64,000 nucleotides of DNA from Bryobacterales bacterium (GTDB taxonomy: Bacteria > Acidobacteriota > Terriglobia > Bryobacterales > Bryobacteraceae), in the NCBI GenBank assembly GCA_020846745.1, contig JADLDI010000131.1, positions 41,439-105,438 on the forward strand, in the 5' to 3' direction. The notes under the pieces were generated by a model that worked only from the letters and a program-made list of their open reading frames with translations, was not told where the DNA came from and did not search any database. Shown one piece after another: positions 50,301 to 58,230 of this stretch (positions are counted from its first letter, which is position 1; each line of letters starts with the position of its first letter). Made by a program: the position numbers and the translations under genes.

Positions 50301-53137
50301 TTCGTAAGATTCGATGCCATCGAGTTTACGGATTCCGTCAGTTCCTTCCATGTGCCCGCAACACCAGGAACGTTCGCCTGTCCACCTAACTTACCTTCCG
50401 TGCCCACTTCCTTCGCCACGCGCGTAACTTCGGAAGCGAACGCGCTCAACTGGTCCACCATCGTGTTGATGGTCTCTTTGAGAGCGAGAATTTCGCCGCG
50501 CACGTCTACGGTGATCTTGCGCGAAAGATCACCCTTCGCGACTGCCGTGGTTACGTCTGCTATGTTGCGAACCTGATCCGTAAGATTCGAGGCCATCGAG
50601 TTTACAGACTCTGTGAGATCCTTCCAGACGCCGGCGACGCCTTTCACATCCGCCTGGCCGCCGAGTTTCCCTTCCGTACCCACTTCGCGCGCAACACGGG
50701 TAACTTCGGAAGCGAATGCATTCAACTGGTCGACCATTGTATTGATGGTGTCCTTCAGCGACAGGATCTCACCGCGCACATCGACCGTGATCTTCCTCGA
50801 GAGATCTCCGCGTGCAACCGCCGTCGTTACATCGGCGATGTTACGAACCTGCGACGTAAGGTTCGAAGCCATGGAGTTAACAGACTCAGTAAGGTCGCGC
50901 CAAACGCCCGCCACCCCCTTTACATCGGCCTGCCCGCCTAACTTGCCCTCCGTACCTACTTCACGCGCCACGCGGGTTACTTCGCTGGCAAACGAACTTA
51001 GCTGGTCGACCATCGTATTGATGGTGTCTTTGAGCGACAGGATTTCACCGCGCACGTCGACCGTGATCTTGCGCGACAAGTCGCCCTTTGCCACCGCTGT
51101 CGTAACGTCCGCAATGTTTCGAACCTGAGCTGTCAGGTTCGACGCCATTGAGTTGACGGATTCCGTCAAATCCTTCCATACCCCCGCCACCCCCGGCACG
51201 TGCGCTTGCCCGCCCAGTTTCCCTTCCGTACCCACTTCGCGCGCCACACGAGTTACTTCGCTGGCGAACGAATTCAACTGGTCCACCATTACGTTAATGG
51301 TGTCCTTCAAGGCGAGGATCTCCCCGCGGACATCTACGGTGATCTTGCGCGACAAGTCTCCCTTGGCCACAGCAGTGGTCACGTCCGCGATGTTTCGAAC
51401 CTGGTTCGTCAGGTTCGACGCCATCGAGTTGACCGATTCCGTAAGGTCGCGCCATACCCCGGCCACGCCCTTGACATCCGCCTGCCCGCCCAGTTTCCCT
51501 TCCGTACCAACTTCACGCGCCACGCGCGTAACTTCGCTGGCGAAGGAATTCAACTGGTCGACCATGGTGTTGATAGTGTTCTTTAGCTCCAGAATCTCGC
51601 CGCGTGCGGTAACTGCGATCTTTGTCGACAGGTCTCCCTTAGCTACGGCTGTCGCAACGTCGGCAATGTTACGAACCTGATTCGTAAGGTTGCCCGCCAT
51701 GCTGTTAACTGAGTCGGTAAGATCTTTCCAGGTTCCCGCGACGCCCGGCACATACGCCTGCCCGCCCAGCTTACCTTCGGTCCCGACCTCTTTCGCCACG
51801 CGGGTAACCTCGGCGGCAAAGCTGCTTAACTGGTCCACCATCGTGTTGATGGTGTTCTTCAGCTCCAGAATTTCGCCGCGAACCTCTACCGTGATCTTGC
51901 GAGACAGATCGCCTTTGGCCACCGCCGTTGTAACATCCGCGATATTTCGAACCTGAGCTGTCAGGTTGCCCGTCATCGTATTGACGCTATCGGTGAGATC
52001 GGCCCAAACGCCTGCAACGCCCTTGACGTCTGCTTGGCCGCCGAGTTTTCCTTCCGTTCCCACTTCTCGGGCCACACGAGTAACTTCCGAGGCGAACGCA
52101 TTTAACTGGTCGACCATCGTGTTGATCGTATCTTTGAGCGCCAGGATTTCGCCACGAACCTCGACGGTGATCTTACGGGACAGGTCGCCACGGGCGACGG
52201 CGGTTGTAACGTCGGCGATGTTGCGTACTTGCGAGGTGAGATTGTTTGCCATCAGGTTGACGCTGTCGGTAAGGTCTGCCCAAACTCCCGCCACGCCTTT
52301 TACTTCTGCCTGACCGCCGAGCTTGCCTTCCGTTCCGACTTCGCGCGCCACGCGAGTTACCTCGCTTGCAAAGCTGTTCAACTGCTCCACCATCGTGTTG
52401 ATGGTGTTCTTCAATTCCAGGATTTCGCCCTGCACGTTGACGGTGATCTTTTTCGATAAGTCGCCATTTGCGATCGAAGTGGCCACTTCCGCGATATTGC
52501 GTACCTGCGCCGTCAGGTTTCCCGCCATGGAATTGACTGAGACCGTGAGGTCGCGCCAAACGCCTTCGACGCCCTTGACATCGGCCTGCCCGCCGAGCTT
52601 GCCCTCCGTTCCCACCTCGCGAGCGACGCGCGTAACTTCGTTGGAAAACCAATTCAACTGGTCCACCATCGTGTTCACCGTCCGCGCCGTTCGTAAGAAC
52701 TCTCCGCGCAAGGGACGTCCTTCCACTTCGGTGGGCATCGTTTGCGATAGGTCGCCGCGCGCAACCGAGCCGATCACGCGCGATACCTCAGTCGACGGCC
52801 GTACCAGGTCGCCGATCAGTTCGTTTACCGCCTGCACGCACTCCGACCAATCTCCGTGCGCCGTACCGAGCGTGGCGCGTTCGGCAATCCGTCCTTGTTT
52901 GCCGACTGTATTGCTGATCCGCTTCAGCTCTTCTTTCAATTGCTCGTTCCGCTCGAAAATCGCGTTCAACGTGTCCGCGATCTTTCCGGCAACGCCAACC
53001 TGGTCCACCGGCAGCCGCGCCGAAAAGTCGCCCTTCTGGAAAGCGACCAGGGTTGTTAACAATTGGTGCGCGTCGAGTGTCTCAACCGGGGACACACGGG
53101 TTTTTTTGGGGCGGGGGGACGCCGTGGATGCAGGCAT
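44339..53137 (-). CDS. Giant poly-HAMP hybrid histidine kinase with six receivers
   Basis: A 2932-residue protein with no membrane helix. Residues 30-75 and 118-165 are HAMP-like. Fifteen repeats of exactly 92 residues follow, each with GTEGKLGGQ (first at 176, last at 1464). The unit matches the poly-HAMP repeat of fungal group III (Nik1/Os-1) kinases, which have far fewer copies. Then GAF (~1570-1710), coiled coil (1712-1775), HisKA (His1787, FLANMSHELRTPLNN) and HATPase_c (~1895-2015). Six receiver-like domains follow, with acceptor positions Asp2137, Asp2259, Asp2406, Asn2577, Asp2699 and Asp2846. The last three duplicate the first three (440-residue period). Domains 2 and 5 look degenerate and domain 4 has Asn. 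It heads the phosphorelay operon. The signal may be osmotic or envelope-related by analogy with Nik1. Confidence 0.95.
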   Translation of the reverse strand: MPASTASPRPKKTRVSPVETLDAHQLLTTLVAFQKGDFSARLPVDQVGVAGKIADTLNAIFERNEQLKEELKRISNTVGKQGRIAERATLGTAHGDWSECVQAVNELIGDLVRPSTEVSRVIGSVARGDLSQTMPTEVEGRPLRGEFLRTARTVNTMVDQLNWFSNEVTRVAREVGTEGKLGGQADVKGVEGVWRDLTVSVNSMAGNLTAQVRNIAEVATSIANGDLSKKITVNVQGEILELKNTINTMVEQLNSFASEVTRVAREVGTEGKLGGQAEVKGVAGVWADLTDSVNLMANNLTSQVRNIADVTTAVARGDLSRKITVEVRGEILALKDTINTMVDQLNAFASEVTRVAREVGTEGKLGGQADVKGVAGVWADLTDSVNTMTGNLTAQVRNIADVTTAVAKGDLSRKITVEVRGEILELKNTINTMVDQLSSFAAEVTRVAKEVGTEGKLGGQAYVPGVAGTWKDLTDSVNSMAGNLTNQVRNIADVATAVAKGDLSTKIAVTARGEILELKNTINTMVDQLNSFASEVTRVAREVGTEGKLGGQADVKGVAGVWRDLTESVNSMASNLTNQVRNIADVTTAVAKGDLSRKITVDVRGEILALKDTINVMVDQLNSFASEVTRVAREVGTEGKLGGQAHVPGVAGVWKDLTESVNSMASNLTAQVRNIADVTTAVAKGDLSRKITVDVRGEILSLKDTINTMVDQLSSFASEVTRVAREVGTEGKLGGQADVKGVAGVWRDLTESVNSMASNLTSQVRNIADVTTAVARGDLSRKITVDVRGEILSLKDTINTMVDQLNAFASEVTRVAREVGTEGKLGGQADVKGVAGVWKDLTESVNSMASNLTDQVRNIADVTTAVAKGDLSRKITVDVRGEILALKETINTMVDQLSAFASEVTRVAKEVGTEGKLGGQANVPGVAGTWKELTESVNSMASNLTNQVRNIADVTTAVARGDLSRKITVDVRGEILALKDTINTMVDQLNSFASEVTRVAKEVGTEGKLGGQADVKGVAGVWKDLTESVNSMASNLTNQVRNIADVTTAVAKGDLSRKITVDVRGEILALKDTINTMVDQLSAFASEVTRVAKEVGTEGKLGGQANVPGVAGTWKELTESVNSMASNLTNQVRNIAEVTTAVARGDLSRKITVDVRGEILSLKDTINTMVDQLSSFASEVTRVAREVGTEGKLGGQADVKGVAGVWKDLTESVNSMASNLTAQVRNIADVTTAVAKGDLSRKITVDVRGEILELKNTINTMVDQLSSFASEVTRVAREVGTEGKLGGQADVYGVAGTWKDLTESVNLMASNLTVQLRDVSKVATAVASGDLTQKITVDVRGEILQIKDVMNTMVDQLNAFASEVTRVAREVGTEGKLGGQAEVRGGAGTWKDLTDNVNFMASNLTTQVRGIAKVVTAVANGDLKRKLVLETKGEIAELAETINGMIDTLATFADQVTTVAREVGIEGKLGGQARVPGAAGIWRDLTDNVNQLAANLTTQVRAIADVANAVTSGDLTRSIAVEAQGEVAALKDTINQMIVNLAETTRKNTDQDWLKTNIAKFTGMMQGQRDLLTVAQMLLSELASLVGANLGTFYMAESADTGTQLTLLTGYSYQSRSDLPRQFSLGEGLVGQCARDKERILVTDVPGDYVKISSSLGGSTPLSIVVLPVLFEGHARAVIELASFKHFSEVHLAFLDQLTQSIGIVLNTIAATMRTEELLKQSQALAEELQNTNAELEEKAHLLAEQKTEVEAKNREVEQAKAALEEKAEQLALTSKYKSEFLANMSHELRTPLNNMLILAKMLAENAERTLTQKQVKFAETIHSSGTDLLALINDILDLSKIESGKMDVEVGGIRFHELQDYCSRTFRHVADGKGLEFAIELDTSLPESIHTDAKRLQQVLKNLLSNALKFTTQGYVKLHIGPAQTGWGSNHPVLNRAADVIAFSVIDTGIGIPKDKQKIIFEAFQQADGTTSRKYGGTGLGLSISRELARLLGGEIRLQSEPGVGSTFTLYLPQSYLGAVSQPKSEIQASGSEHFLKSSVLQSSAEPSRLDVLLPAPSKAKSAALVEELADLAFEDDRNTIQAGDAVILIVEDDATFARIMVDMAHDRGLKAIVALRGVTALSLAREFAPKVITLDIGLPDMAGWSILDRLKHDAATRHIPVHIVSGDENRRRGLALGAMTYLEKSLSQEGLEQLFAVICNSSQAYRKRLLVISADEGQHQAIAMAINGGDLHIVTAHSVAEADAARRQFDVDGIILDGQLPDGRISDTIRQLRLDGQVFNPPVIVFSREAIRDEDMREIRAFARSSIVRCVNSLERLLDETVLVLHRNESQLSESQQQLLADIRCTDAVLANRKVLVVDDDVRNIFALTSLLEERNLSVIHAEDGRAGIETLRNNPDVDIVLMDIMMPEMDGFETMRAIRQIPAFQELPIIALTAKAMKGDREKCLLAGASDYITKPVDLDQLFSVLRVWLSTEESDASSRTTVQARGLDVLLPAPSKAKSAALADELVALSVEDDRNSIVPGDTVALIVEDDPGFARILTDVAHEQGFKVVIAIRGAAALALARECSPRLITLNIALPDMLGWSVLDRLKQDPATQHIPVYVVSNNEDRRQGIALGAAAFIDKTAGTGDLTAVFEDVRTAVDRNRKTIAILSTDSVERRHIAQATGAADISLIEAGTTAELTSIIDSEALDGIILDADHLDDSGMDVAEELQRRLRRRTPPTIIYSSKGPSAPDSQTGQRLCETSVVRFASSIDELLSESVRIFHRPTSALRADQLTRLLRWREGADILRNRKVLVIDDDMRNIFALSSLLQERDLQVLHAEDGRAGVDILIEHPDIDIVLMDIMMPEMDGYETTRTIREIHRFKNLPVIALTARAMKGDREKCLRAGASDYIAKPVDLDQLFSVLRVWITNTQISQVSEDPSDLSVGA
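44399..46987 (-). repeat. Tandem duplication of a three-receiver cassette
   Basis: Residues 2051-2473 (45719-46987) and 2491-2913 (44399-45667) are homologous with a constant offset of 440 residues (1320 bp). Both start with LDVLLPAPSKAKSAAL and end with KPVDLDQLFSVLRVW. The copies differ at many positions, including Asp2137 versus Asn2577 at the first receiver's acceptor site, so the duplication is not recent. Confidence 0.95.
48503..52790 (-). repeat. Array of fifteen 276-bp coding repeats (92-residue HAMP units)
   Basis: The GTEGKLGGQ motif recurs at residues 176, 268, 360 and so on to 1464 without a single insertion or deletion (14 intervals of 276 bp). Units 8-12 alternate between ADVKGVAGVWKDL and ANVPGVAGTWKEL types, as if pairs had been duplicated. 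Some units are nearly identical in protein but differ at many third codon positions (compare 49800-49925 with 50340-50465). Units 1-2 and 13-15 are the most divergent in protein. Confidence 0.95.
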
Positions 53138-53273
53138 AACGTCTCTGGAGCTGTTGACACCATCGATTCCTCTTTCGTTTCGCGTATGGAACTGCTCAGT
53201 TCCGGCTCAGCATCGTCCCGTGTGAGTTTCCCCACCGTGCGTTTACCGTGCCGAATGTCGGAAGATAGTCCCG

Positions 53274-56200
53274 ATGAGCGCTGAACCGACATCAATGCGG
53301 ACGCTCGCCAGCCGGTACGAACTGTTGGGCGCTGTAGAAGCCGGAGGTGTCGCCACCGTCTACCGCGTTCGCGATCGCCAGAGCGGAAGCGAACTGAGCC
53401 TGACATTGATCCGAAAGACAGAAGATCCGTCGAAAACCGGCAGGTTCCTCGACGAAGTCAGACGATTACGTTCGTTCCGCCATCCCGGCTTGCCTGAGAT
53501 CCTGGAGTACGGCGAATTGGAAGAGTCCGGTTCCCGTAACCCGTTCTTCATTTCTCCCATCCTGCGTAGCAAATCGTTCGACGAGCTGATTCGAAATGAA
53601 CGCGGCCAGTTGACGCTGCAACGCACTGTGGAACTGATGGTGGCCGTGGCCGAACCCGTTGAGGCGGCCCACCAGCGCGGAATTGCCCATGGCGACTTGC
53701 GCCCCGGCAATATTTCGGTTGACGACTCTCATGTGCTCATTTCCGGCTTTGGGCTCGCTCAATTTGCCGAGTCTGCCACCAACACGACCGGCCACCGGCA
53801 GCCTCTGCTGTACAAAGCTCCGGAGCAACTCAAAGGAGCGCTCCCGTCCCCGATGGCTGACCAGTTCGCCCTCGGCTGCGTCTTCTATGAACTGATCACC
53901 GGGGTTCGCGCTTTTGAGCGTCCAACTGAGATCGAAACCATCACCGCGATTTCCCACGAACTGCCACCAGTGGTAATCGCGCTATCGCCTGAAATCGGGT
54001 TGCCCATCTGTCAGATTGTCCACAAGATGATCGCAAAGCGCCCCGAACACCGATTCCCGAGTCTACGCTCTGCGCTCGACGCTTTGGAGAACGCACGTGC
54101 AGGAAAGCCGATCGAAGTGTTTGACCGGACGCGTGCCCTGCAACGGGTGGAACTGGCGCGTAAAGCGAAGTCGGATAACGATCGGGATCTCGCCGAAGAC
54201 ATTCTGCTGCGGCTGGAAGCGGAAGGATGCATCGAACCCGCCGCGCTCAAATTGCGGGAAGAATTGGACCAGCCTTCCCGGCCTCCGCAGCAAACCGCCG
54301 ACGCTCCGCCCACGCCGCCGCAGCCGCCACCTCCGGCCGGCGGGAAGCCGAACGCGGCAGCGGTTTGGTCGACGCGTCTTTTGTCGAAACCCAAGCTCCT
54401 CGGCGCAACTGCCTGCGTGCTCGCGCTGCTGCTGATCTGGCTTGGACATTTGGCCACGCGCACCCCGGCCCATCGCCCGGCAGCCAAATCGGATACGACG
54501 ATAGTCACGGTTTCTTCGCAACCGGAAGGTGCGGCCATTAGTGTTGATGGCGTCGATCAAGGTGTGGCTGGACCCAGTGGACTGGCGCTATCTCTCAAGC
54601 CGGGCCGGTACCGTTTCCGCGCCGCGAAGCCGGGGTATGAGGCGGTTGAGGTGCGGCAGGAAGTACGCCCCGGCGAACCCATCGCGGTCACCATTCCAAT
54701 GACATGGAATGCCCCCGTCTTGCAAGTCGCTACCGACTTCTGGGGCGGCGTCTTGCGAATCGACCGTGATGAACCCGTCCGCCTCAACAAGGGTTACTAT
54801 TCTCAGCCCCTGCCGCAAGGTGCGCATACAATCACGCTTAGCTCCGGATCTGCCTCTGTGCAGGTCGGCTTTGAAGTGCTGCCCGATGGAACTCTCAGCG
54901 TTAATAGAGAGCCGGCCGTGCGTGAGGCTCATGCCATCGCCATCGCGCAATCGCCGGACGGAACTACCTTACATACCGCCGGCAAGTTAGCCGAATTGTC
55001 GATCGATAATCAGAAGTTCACAAGCGACGGGCGCCGGACCCTGGGTCCGTTGGCCGCCGGCCCGCACTCCATCCAACTCGTACTCGAAAAGGATGTCGCG
55101 CTGGAACGGACAATCTCAATCGGCCGGTCGTCTACACTTGCGCTCGTTGCTAAGCGGCAAGAGGAACTTGGCGATTTGACCATCAGTCTGAACGTAGCTG
55201 GCGCGCGGATTACCGCCACAAGCGAAGACGGCAAGATGATCTTCAAACGTGAAGCCGGCAAAGTAACTGAGGGTGAGAACCGGATCACGAAGTTGCGTCC
55301 GCAAAACGTAAAGCTCACCGTTTCCAAAGACGGTTATGTCGACTACAGTGAGACGATCGACTTGAAAAAGGGGCTGAACAAGGTCGCCGTTGAACTCCGG
55401 CCCAAAGCAACTTTCGCCCAGCTCACTCTCACAGGATTGCCGCCGGCAACTACGGTTCTGGTTGGGAACGCCAAAGTTGGTGTCACCGGCGCCGATGGTT
55501 CGCTGCATGTAGACCGGCTCACGCCCGGCGAAAAGACCATTCGCCTCCAGCACTCCAAGTTTCGGCCCGTCCAGGTGACTCGCCGTTTTGCCGCCGGCCA
55601 GACCATATCGTTAGGATCCGCCGACGCCAAGATGACCTCCATCCCCGGCGTACTCGACCTGACGGTAAACGTACCTGACGCCCAGATGACCGCCGCAAAA
55701 TCGGGCGCCGCTCCGGCCAGGTTGCAGCCCGGACCGAATGAACTCGAAGAAGGCGAGTACCGCGTCTGGGTCTCGGCAAAGGACCACACGCCATACGAGA
55801 ACACCATCCGTATCGTCCCGGGCGAAACCACCGCCGTCAAGATTCGCCTGGGTGTGGCCAAGACGGAGAAAGCGAAAGAGCCGGCTCGCATCGCGTTCGA
55901 CCAGTTCTCCGATATCGGCAGGTGTTCGAGCGACGGGGAGTGGGTAACCTGCCGGCAAGGCGTCTACAGTATTCCCGTTGTCCGCGGCGTCTACCGGTTC
56001 CGGCTACGGCTTAATCGCAGCCGCCCCCGCGCCGCATGGCGCATCTACTTAAACCCCAAAGCCAAGAGTCGCGGGCTCCTCTTCTCTCTCGATGCCCACA
56101 CATTCTCCCAGGTGCTCGACCGGCGGCTACTCGACAAGAAGTACACCTCCGATCACGGCCTCGATACCACCAAAGAAATACCCGTGCACATCGAAGTAGG

Positions 56201-56354
56201 TGCAGGCGTCGTGGTCCACACCATTGATGACATGAAGTACACCACGCCACGCGATCTCTTCAATGGACTCGATACCTCCGGAGGATTTTTCGCCTTTGAG
56301 GTCGGAAAAGGTGAATCGGTCTCAATCGGCGACTTCAGCGTCCGCGAAAACTGA
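53274..56354 (+). CDS. Membrane-anchored Ser/Thr pseudokinase with PEGA-type repeats
   Basis: A 1026-residue protein. Residues ~15-275 have a protein kinase fold: glycine loop GAVEAGGVATVY (19-30), alpha-C Glu61, HGDLRPGN (Asp141) and YKAPEQ. Key residues are altered: the VAIK Lys position is Thr44, the HRD Arg is Gly140, and the DFG Asp is Gly158. Activity is therefore doubtful and it is probably a pseudokinase. A helical Pro-rich linker and one membrane helix (~375-393) follow. The C-terminal ~630 residues carry PEGA-type beta domains (TVSSQPEGAAISVDGVDQG and several weaker copies) and a final beta domain, expected outside the membrane. It is divergent from the giant kinase over 136 bases, so a joint sensory role is plausible. 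Confidence 0.87.
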   Translation: MSAEPTSMRTLASRYELLGAVEAGGVATVYRVRDRQSGSELSLTLIRKTEDPSKTGRFLDEVRRLRSFRHPGLPEILEYGELEESGSRNPFFISPILRSKSFDELIRNERGQLTLQRTVELMVAVAEPVEAAHQRGIAHGDLRPGNISVDDSHVLISGFGLAQFAESATNTTGHRQPLLYKAPEQLKGALPSPMADQFALGCVFYELITGVRAFERPTEIETITAISHELPPVVIALSPEIGLPICQIVHKMIAKRPEHRFPSLRSALDALENARAGKPIEVFDRTRALQRVELARKAKSDNDRDLAEDILLRLEAEGCIEPAALKLREELDQPSRPPQQTADAPPTPPQPPPPAGGKPNAAAVWSTRLLSKPKLLGATACVLALLLIWLGHLATRTPAHRPAAKSDTTIVTVSSQPEGAAISVDGVDQGVAGPSGLALSLKPGRYRFRAAKPGYEAVEVRQEVRPGEPIAVTIPMTWNAPVLQVATDFWGGVLRIDRDEPVRLNKGYYSQPLPQGAHTITLSSGSASVQVGFEVLPDGTLSVNREPAVREAHAIAIAQSPDGTTLHTAGKLAELSIDNQKFTSDGRRTLGPLAAGPHSIQLVLEKDVALERTISIGRSSTLALVAKRQEELGDLTISLNVAGARITATSEDGKMIFKREAGKVTEGENRITKLRPQNVKLTVSKDGYVDYSETIDLKKGLNKVAVELRPKATFAQLTLTGLPPATTVLVGNAKVGVTGADGSLHVDRLTPGEKTIRLQHSKFRPVQVTRRFAAGQTISLGSADAKMTSIPGVLDLTVNVPDAQMTAAKSGAAPARLQPGPNELEEGEYRVWVSAKDHTPYENTIRIVPGETTAVKIRLGVAKTEKAKEPARIAFDQFSDIGRCSSDGEWVTCRQGVYSIPVVRGVYRFRLRLNRSRPRAAWRIYLNPKAKSRGLLFSLDAHTFSQVLDRRLLDKKYTSDHGLDTTKEIPVHIEVGAGVVVHTIDDMKYTTPRDLFNGLDTSGGFFAFEVGKGESVSIGDFSVREN

Positions 56355-56919
56355 TAGCGGTTACGTCCGCCAAGCATCTGTCGAACATCGGGTGCCGCAC
56401 TTCGTCCGCCGAGCCTGATTTCACGCCTGGAACGCCGAACCACAGAACACACACGGATCGCGCACCGTTGTATTCACCCCCGCTCCAATACATCGGTTCA
56501 ACCCTGCGAGATACCCCGTCAAACTTGCTGAACTATATGAAAATGAAAGAGAAAGCCGCCGTCAGGCACACACTTTCGTACTGAGTATGTCAGCCGTATC
56601 GAGCGCCCATCCGTACTCGGTCCAACGCACCCCCCACGCTGCGCACGCACACGAGCTCGGGCTTTATTGCGCACGGTGCCTGTCAACGCACGTACACGCG
56701 TCGAGGCGTCTTTCTCCCTGGGGCAGGGTAATGTCGGCGATTGGTTTCCGGTTTGTCCGCTGCCGGCAGTGCTTCGCCCGAAGCGTGTTCTGGGGCCGGT
56801 TTGCCGGTTAGAGGTTTCGAACCCACGCGCGAATTCGAGACCAATCCAGTCTTCAGCCGCCGCGAGATCTTCCAGATCGTCGGCGCCTGGTCCCACCCAC
56901 CTGGGTTACACTTCGTTCG
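56355..56919. other. Intergenic region without a recognised gene
   Basis: This 565-base stretch has only overlapping short frames of low-complexity Arg/Ser/Pro composition, with no domain, RNA gene or strong hairpin that I can support. The GGTTTCGAACCC near 56814 resembles a tRNA T-loop, but no cloverleaf can be built around it. A TACACT at 56907-56912, just before the next ATG, might be a -10 box. Confidence 0.6.
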
Positions 56920-58206
56920 ATGCGCGTAGTCCCGGGCTTATGCCTAACCCTTGTTGTGTGCCTTGCCGAAGACTGGCCCGAGTGGCGCGGCCCGGGCCGT
57001 CTAGGCGTCTGGAATGAAACCGGACTTCTGCACCACTTTCCCGCTGAAGGTCTTCAACCCACCTGGCGTGCGCCCGTCGGCGCTGGCTATTCCGCGCCCA
57101 GCGTCTCTGCGGGTCGCGTCTACGTTACCGACCGGCAAACGCCGCTCGAGCGTACCCTCTGTCTCGACGAGCCAACCGGCAAAGTCCTCTGGACCCGCGA
57201 ATGGAAAGCCGATTACAAGGGCATCGACTACGATGCCGGACCGCGTGCGGCGCCAACCGTCGACGGCGACCGTGTCTACGTCCTCGGCGGCGCCGGACAC
57301 CTCGCCTGCCTCCGGACCCGCGACGGTAGCGTTGTCTGGGAGAAAGAATATCAACGCGACTATGGCGCGGCCATGCCTATGTGGGGCTTTGCCAGTGCTC
57401 CATTGGTTGTCGGCGATCATCTCATCGCGGTCGCGTACGGCCGTGGCAACGCCAAGGTGATCGCGTTCGACAAGAAAAGCGGCGCCGAAGTGTGGAAAGC
57501 TCTCGCTTCCGACGATTCCGAACCCGGCTACTCCCAACCCATCCTCATCCGCGCCGGCAACCAGCAGCAGGTCGTCGTCTGGCATGCCGGCGCGATCTCG
57601 GCGCTCGAACCCGCCACCGGACGTGTCCTCTGGGAGCACCCCTTCCGCATTCACATGAACACGCCCATCGCCACCCCAGCCTATCGCGCTCCTTACCTGC
57701 TCGTTTCCGGCTTTTTCAACGGAGCACGCTTGCTGCGCCTCGATGAAACCAAACCCGGAGCCGAGTTGCTCTGGCGCGGAGTGATCGATCGTGAAAACAA
57801 CGCCGACACCCTCCACGCCCTCATGAACACACCAGTTATGGATGGCGATTACATCTACGGTATCTGCTCTTACGGCCAGTTACGCTGCCTGCGTATGTCT
57901 AATGGTGAGCAGGTCTGGGAAACCCAGAAAGTAACAGTCGAAAAGACACGTAACGTGTCTGCGTTCATCGTTCGCAATGGCGAACGCTACATTCTCCACA
58001 ACGATCGCGGCGAAATGATCTTTGCCCACCTCAAACCCACCGGTTACGAAGAAATCAGCCGCACCAAACTCATCAAACCCACCGCCAAAGCCGGAGCCCG
58101 CCGCGAATTCGGAGCCGTCAATTGGGTCCACCCCGCTTTCGCCAACCGCCACGTCATCCTCCGCAACGACGAAGAAATCCTCCGCTACTCCCTCGCCGGC
58201 AGATAG
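56920..58206 (+). CDS. Secreted PQQ-type beta-propeller protein
   Basis: A 428-residue protein with a short signal peptide (MRVVPGLCLTLVVCLAEDW). It begins WPEWRGPGRLGVWNETG, the opening typical of PQQ-like propellers in Acidobacteria and Planctomycetes. The W-shaped blade motif recurs (CLDEPTGKVLWTREW, CLRTRDGSVVWEKEY, AFDKKSGAEVWKAL, ALEPATGRVLWEHPF, CLRMSNGEQVWETQ). Dehydrogenase active-site residues for PQQ catalysis are not evident, so it may be a non-catalytic scaffold or binding protein. It stands alone, convergent with the Tat PLP enzyme gene 24 bases away. Confidence 0.9.
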   Translation: MRVVPGLCLTLVVCLAEDWPEWRGPGRLGVWNETGLLHHFPAEGLQPTWRAPVGAGYSAPSVSAGRVYVTDRQTPLERTLCLDEPTGKVLWTREWKADYKGIDYDAGPRAAPTVDGDRVYVLGGAGHLACLRTRDGSVVWEKEYQRDYGAAMPMWGFASAPLVVGDHLIAVAYGRGNAKVIAFDKKSGAEVWKALASDDSEPGYSQPILIRAGNQQQVVVWHAGAISALEPATGRVLWEHPFRIHMNTPIATPAYRAPYLLVSGFFNGARLLRLDETKPGAELLWRGVIDRENNADTLHALMNTPVMDGDYIYGICSYGQLRCLRMSNGEQVWETQKVTVEKTRNVSAFIVRNGERYILHNDRGEMIFAHLKPTGYEEISRTKLIKPTAKAGARREFGAVNWVHPAFANRHVILRNDEEILRYSLAGR

Positions 58207-58230
58207 TTTAGCCTGCCTGATCGACGTCCC

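Noticed and set aside
48810..53225. Plus-strand frames with repeated TSACPPSLPSVPTS segments
   Set aside because: They are antisense translations of the HAMP repeats of the giant kinase, not a repeat protein of their own.
56760..56860. tRNA-like T-loop GGTTTCGAACCC
   Set aside because: No acceptor stem, anticodon arm or D-arm could be paired around it on either strand.
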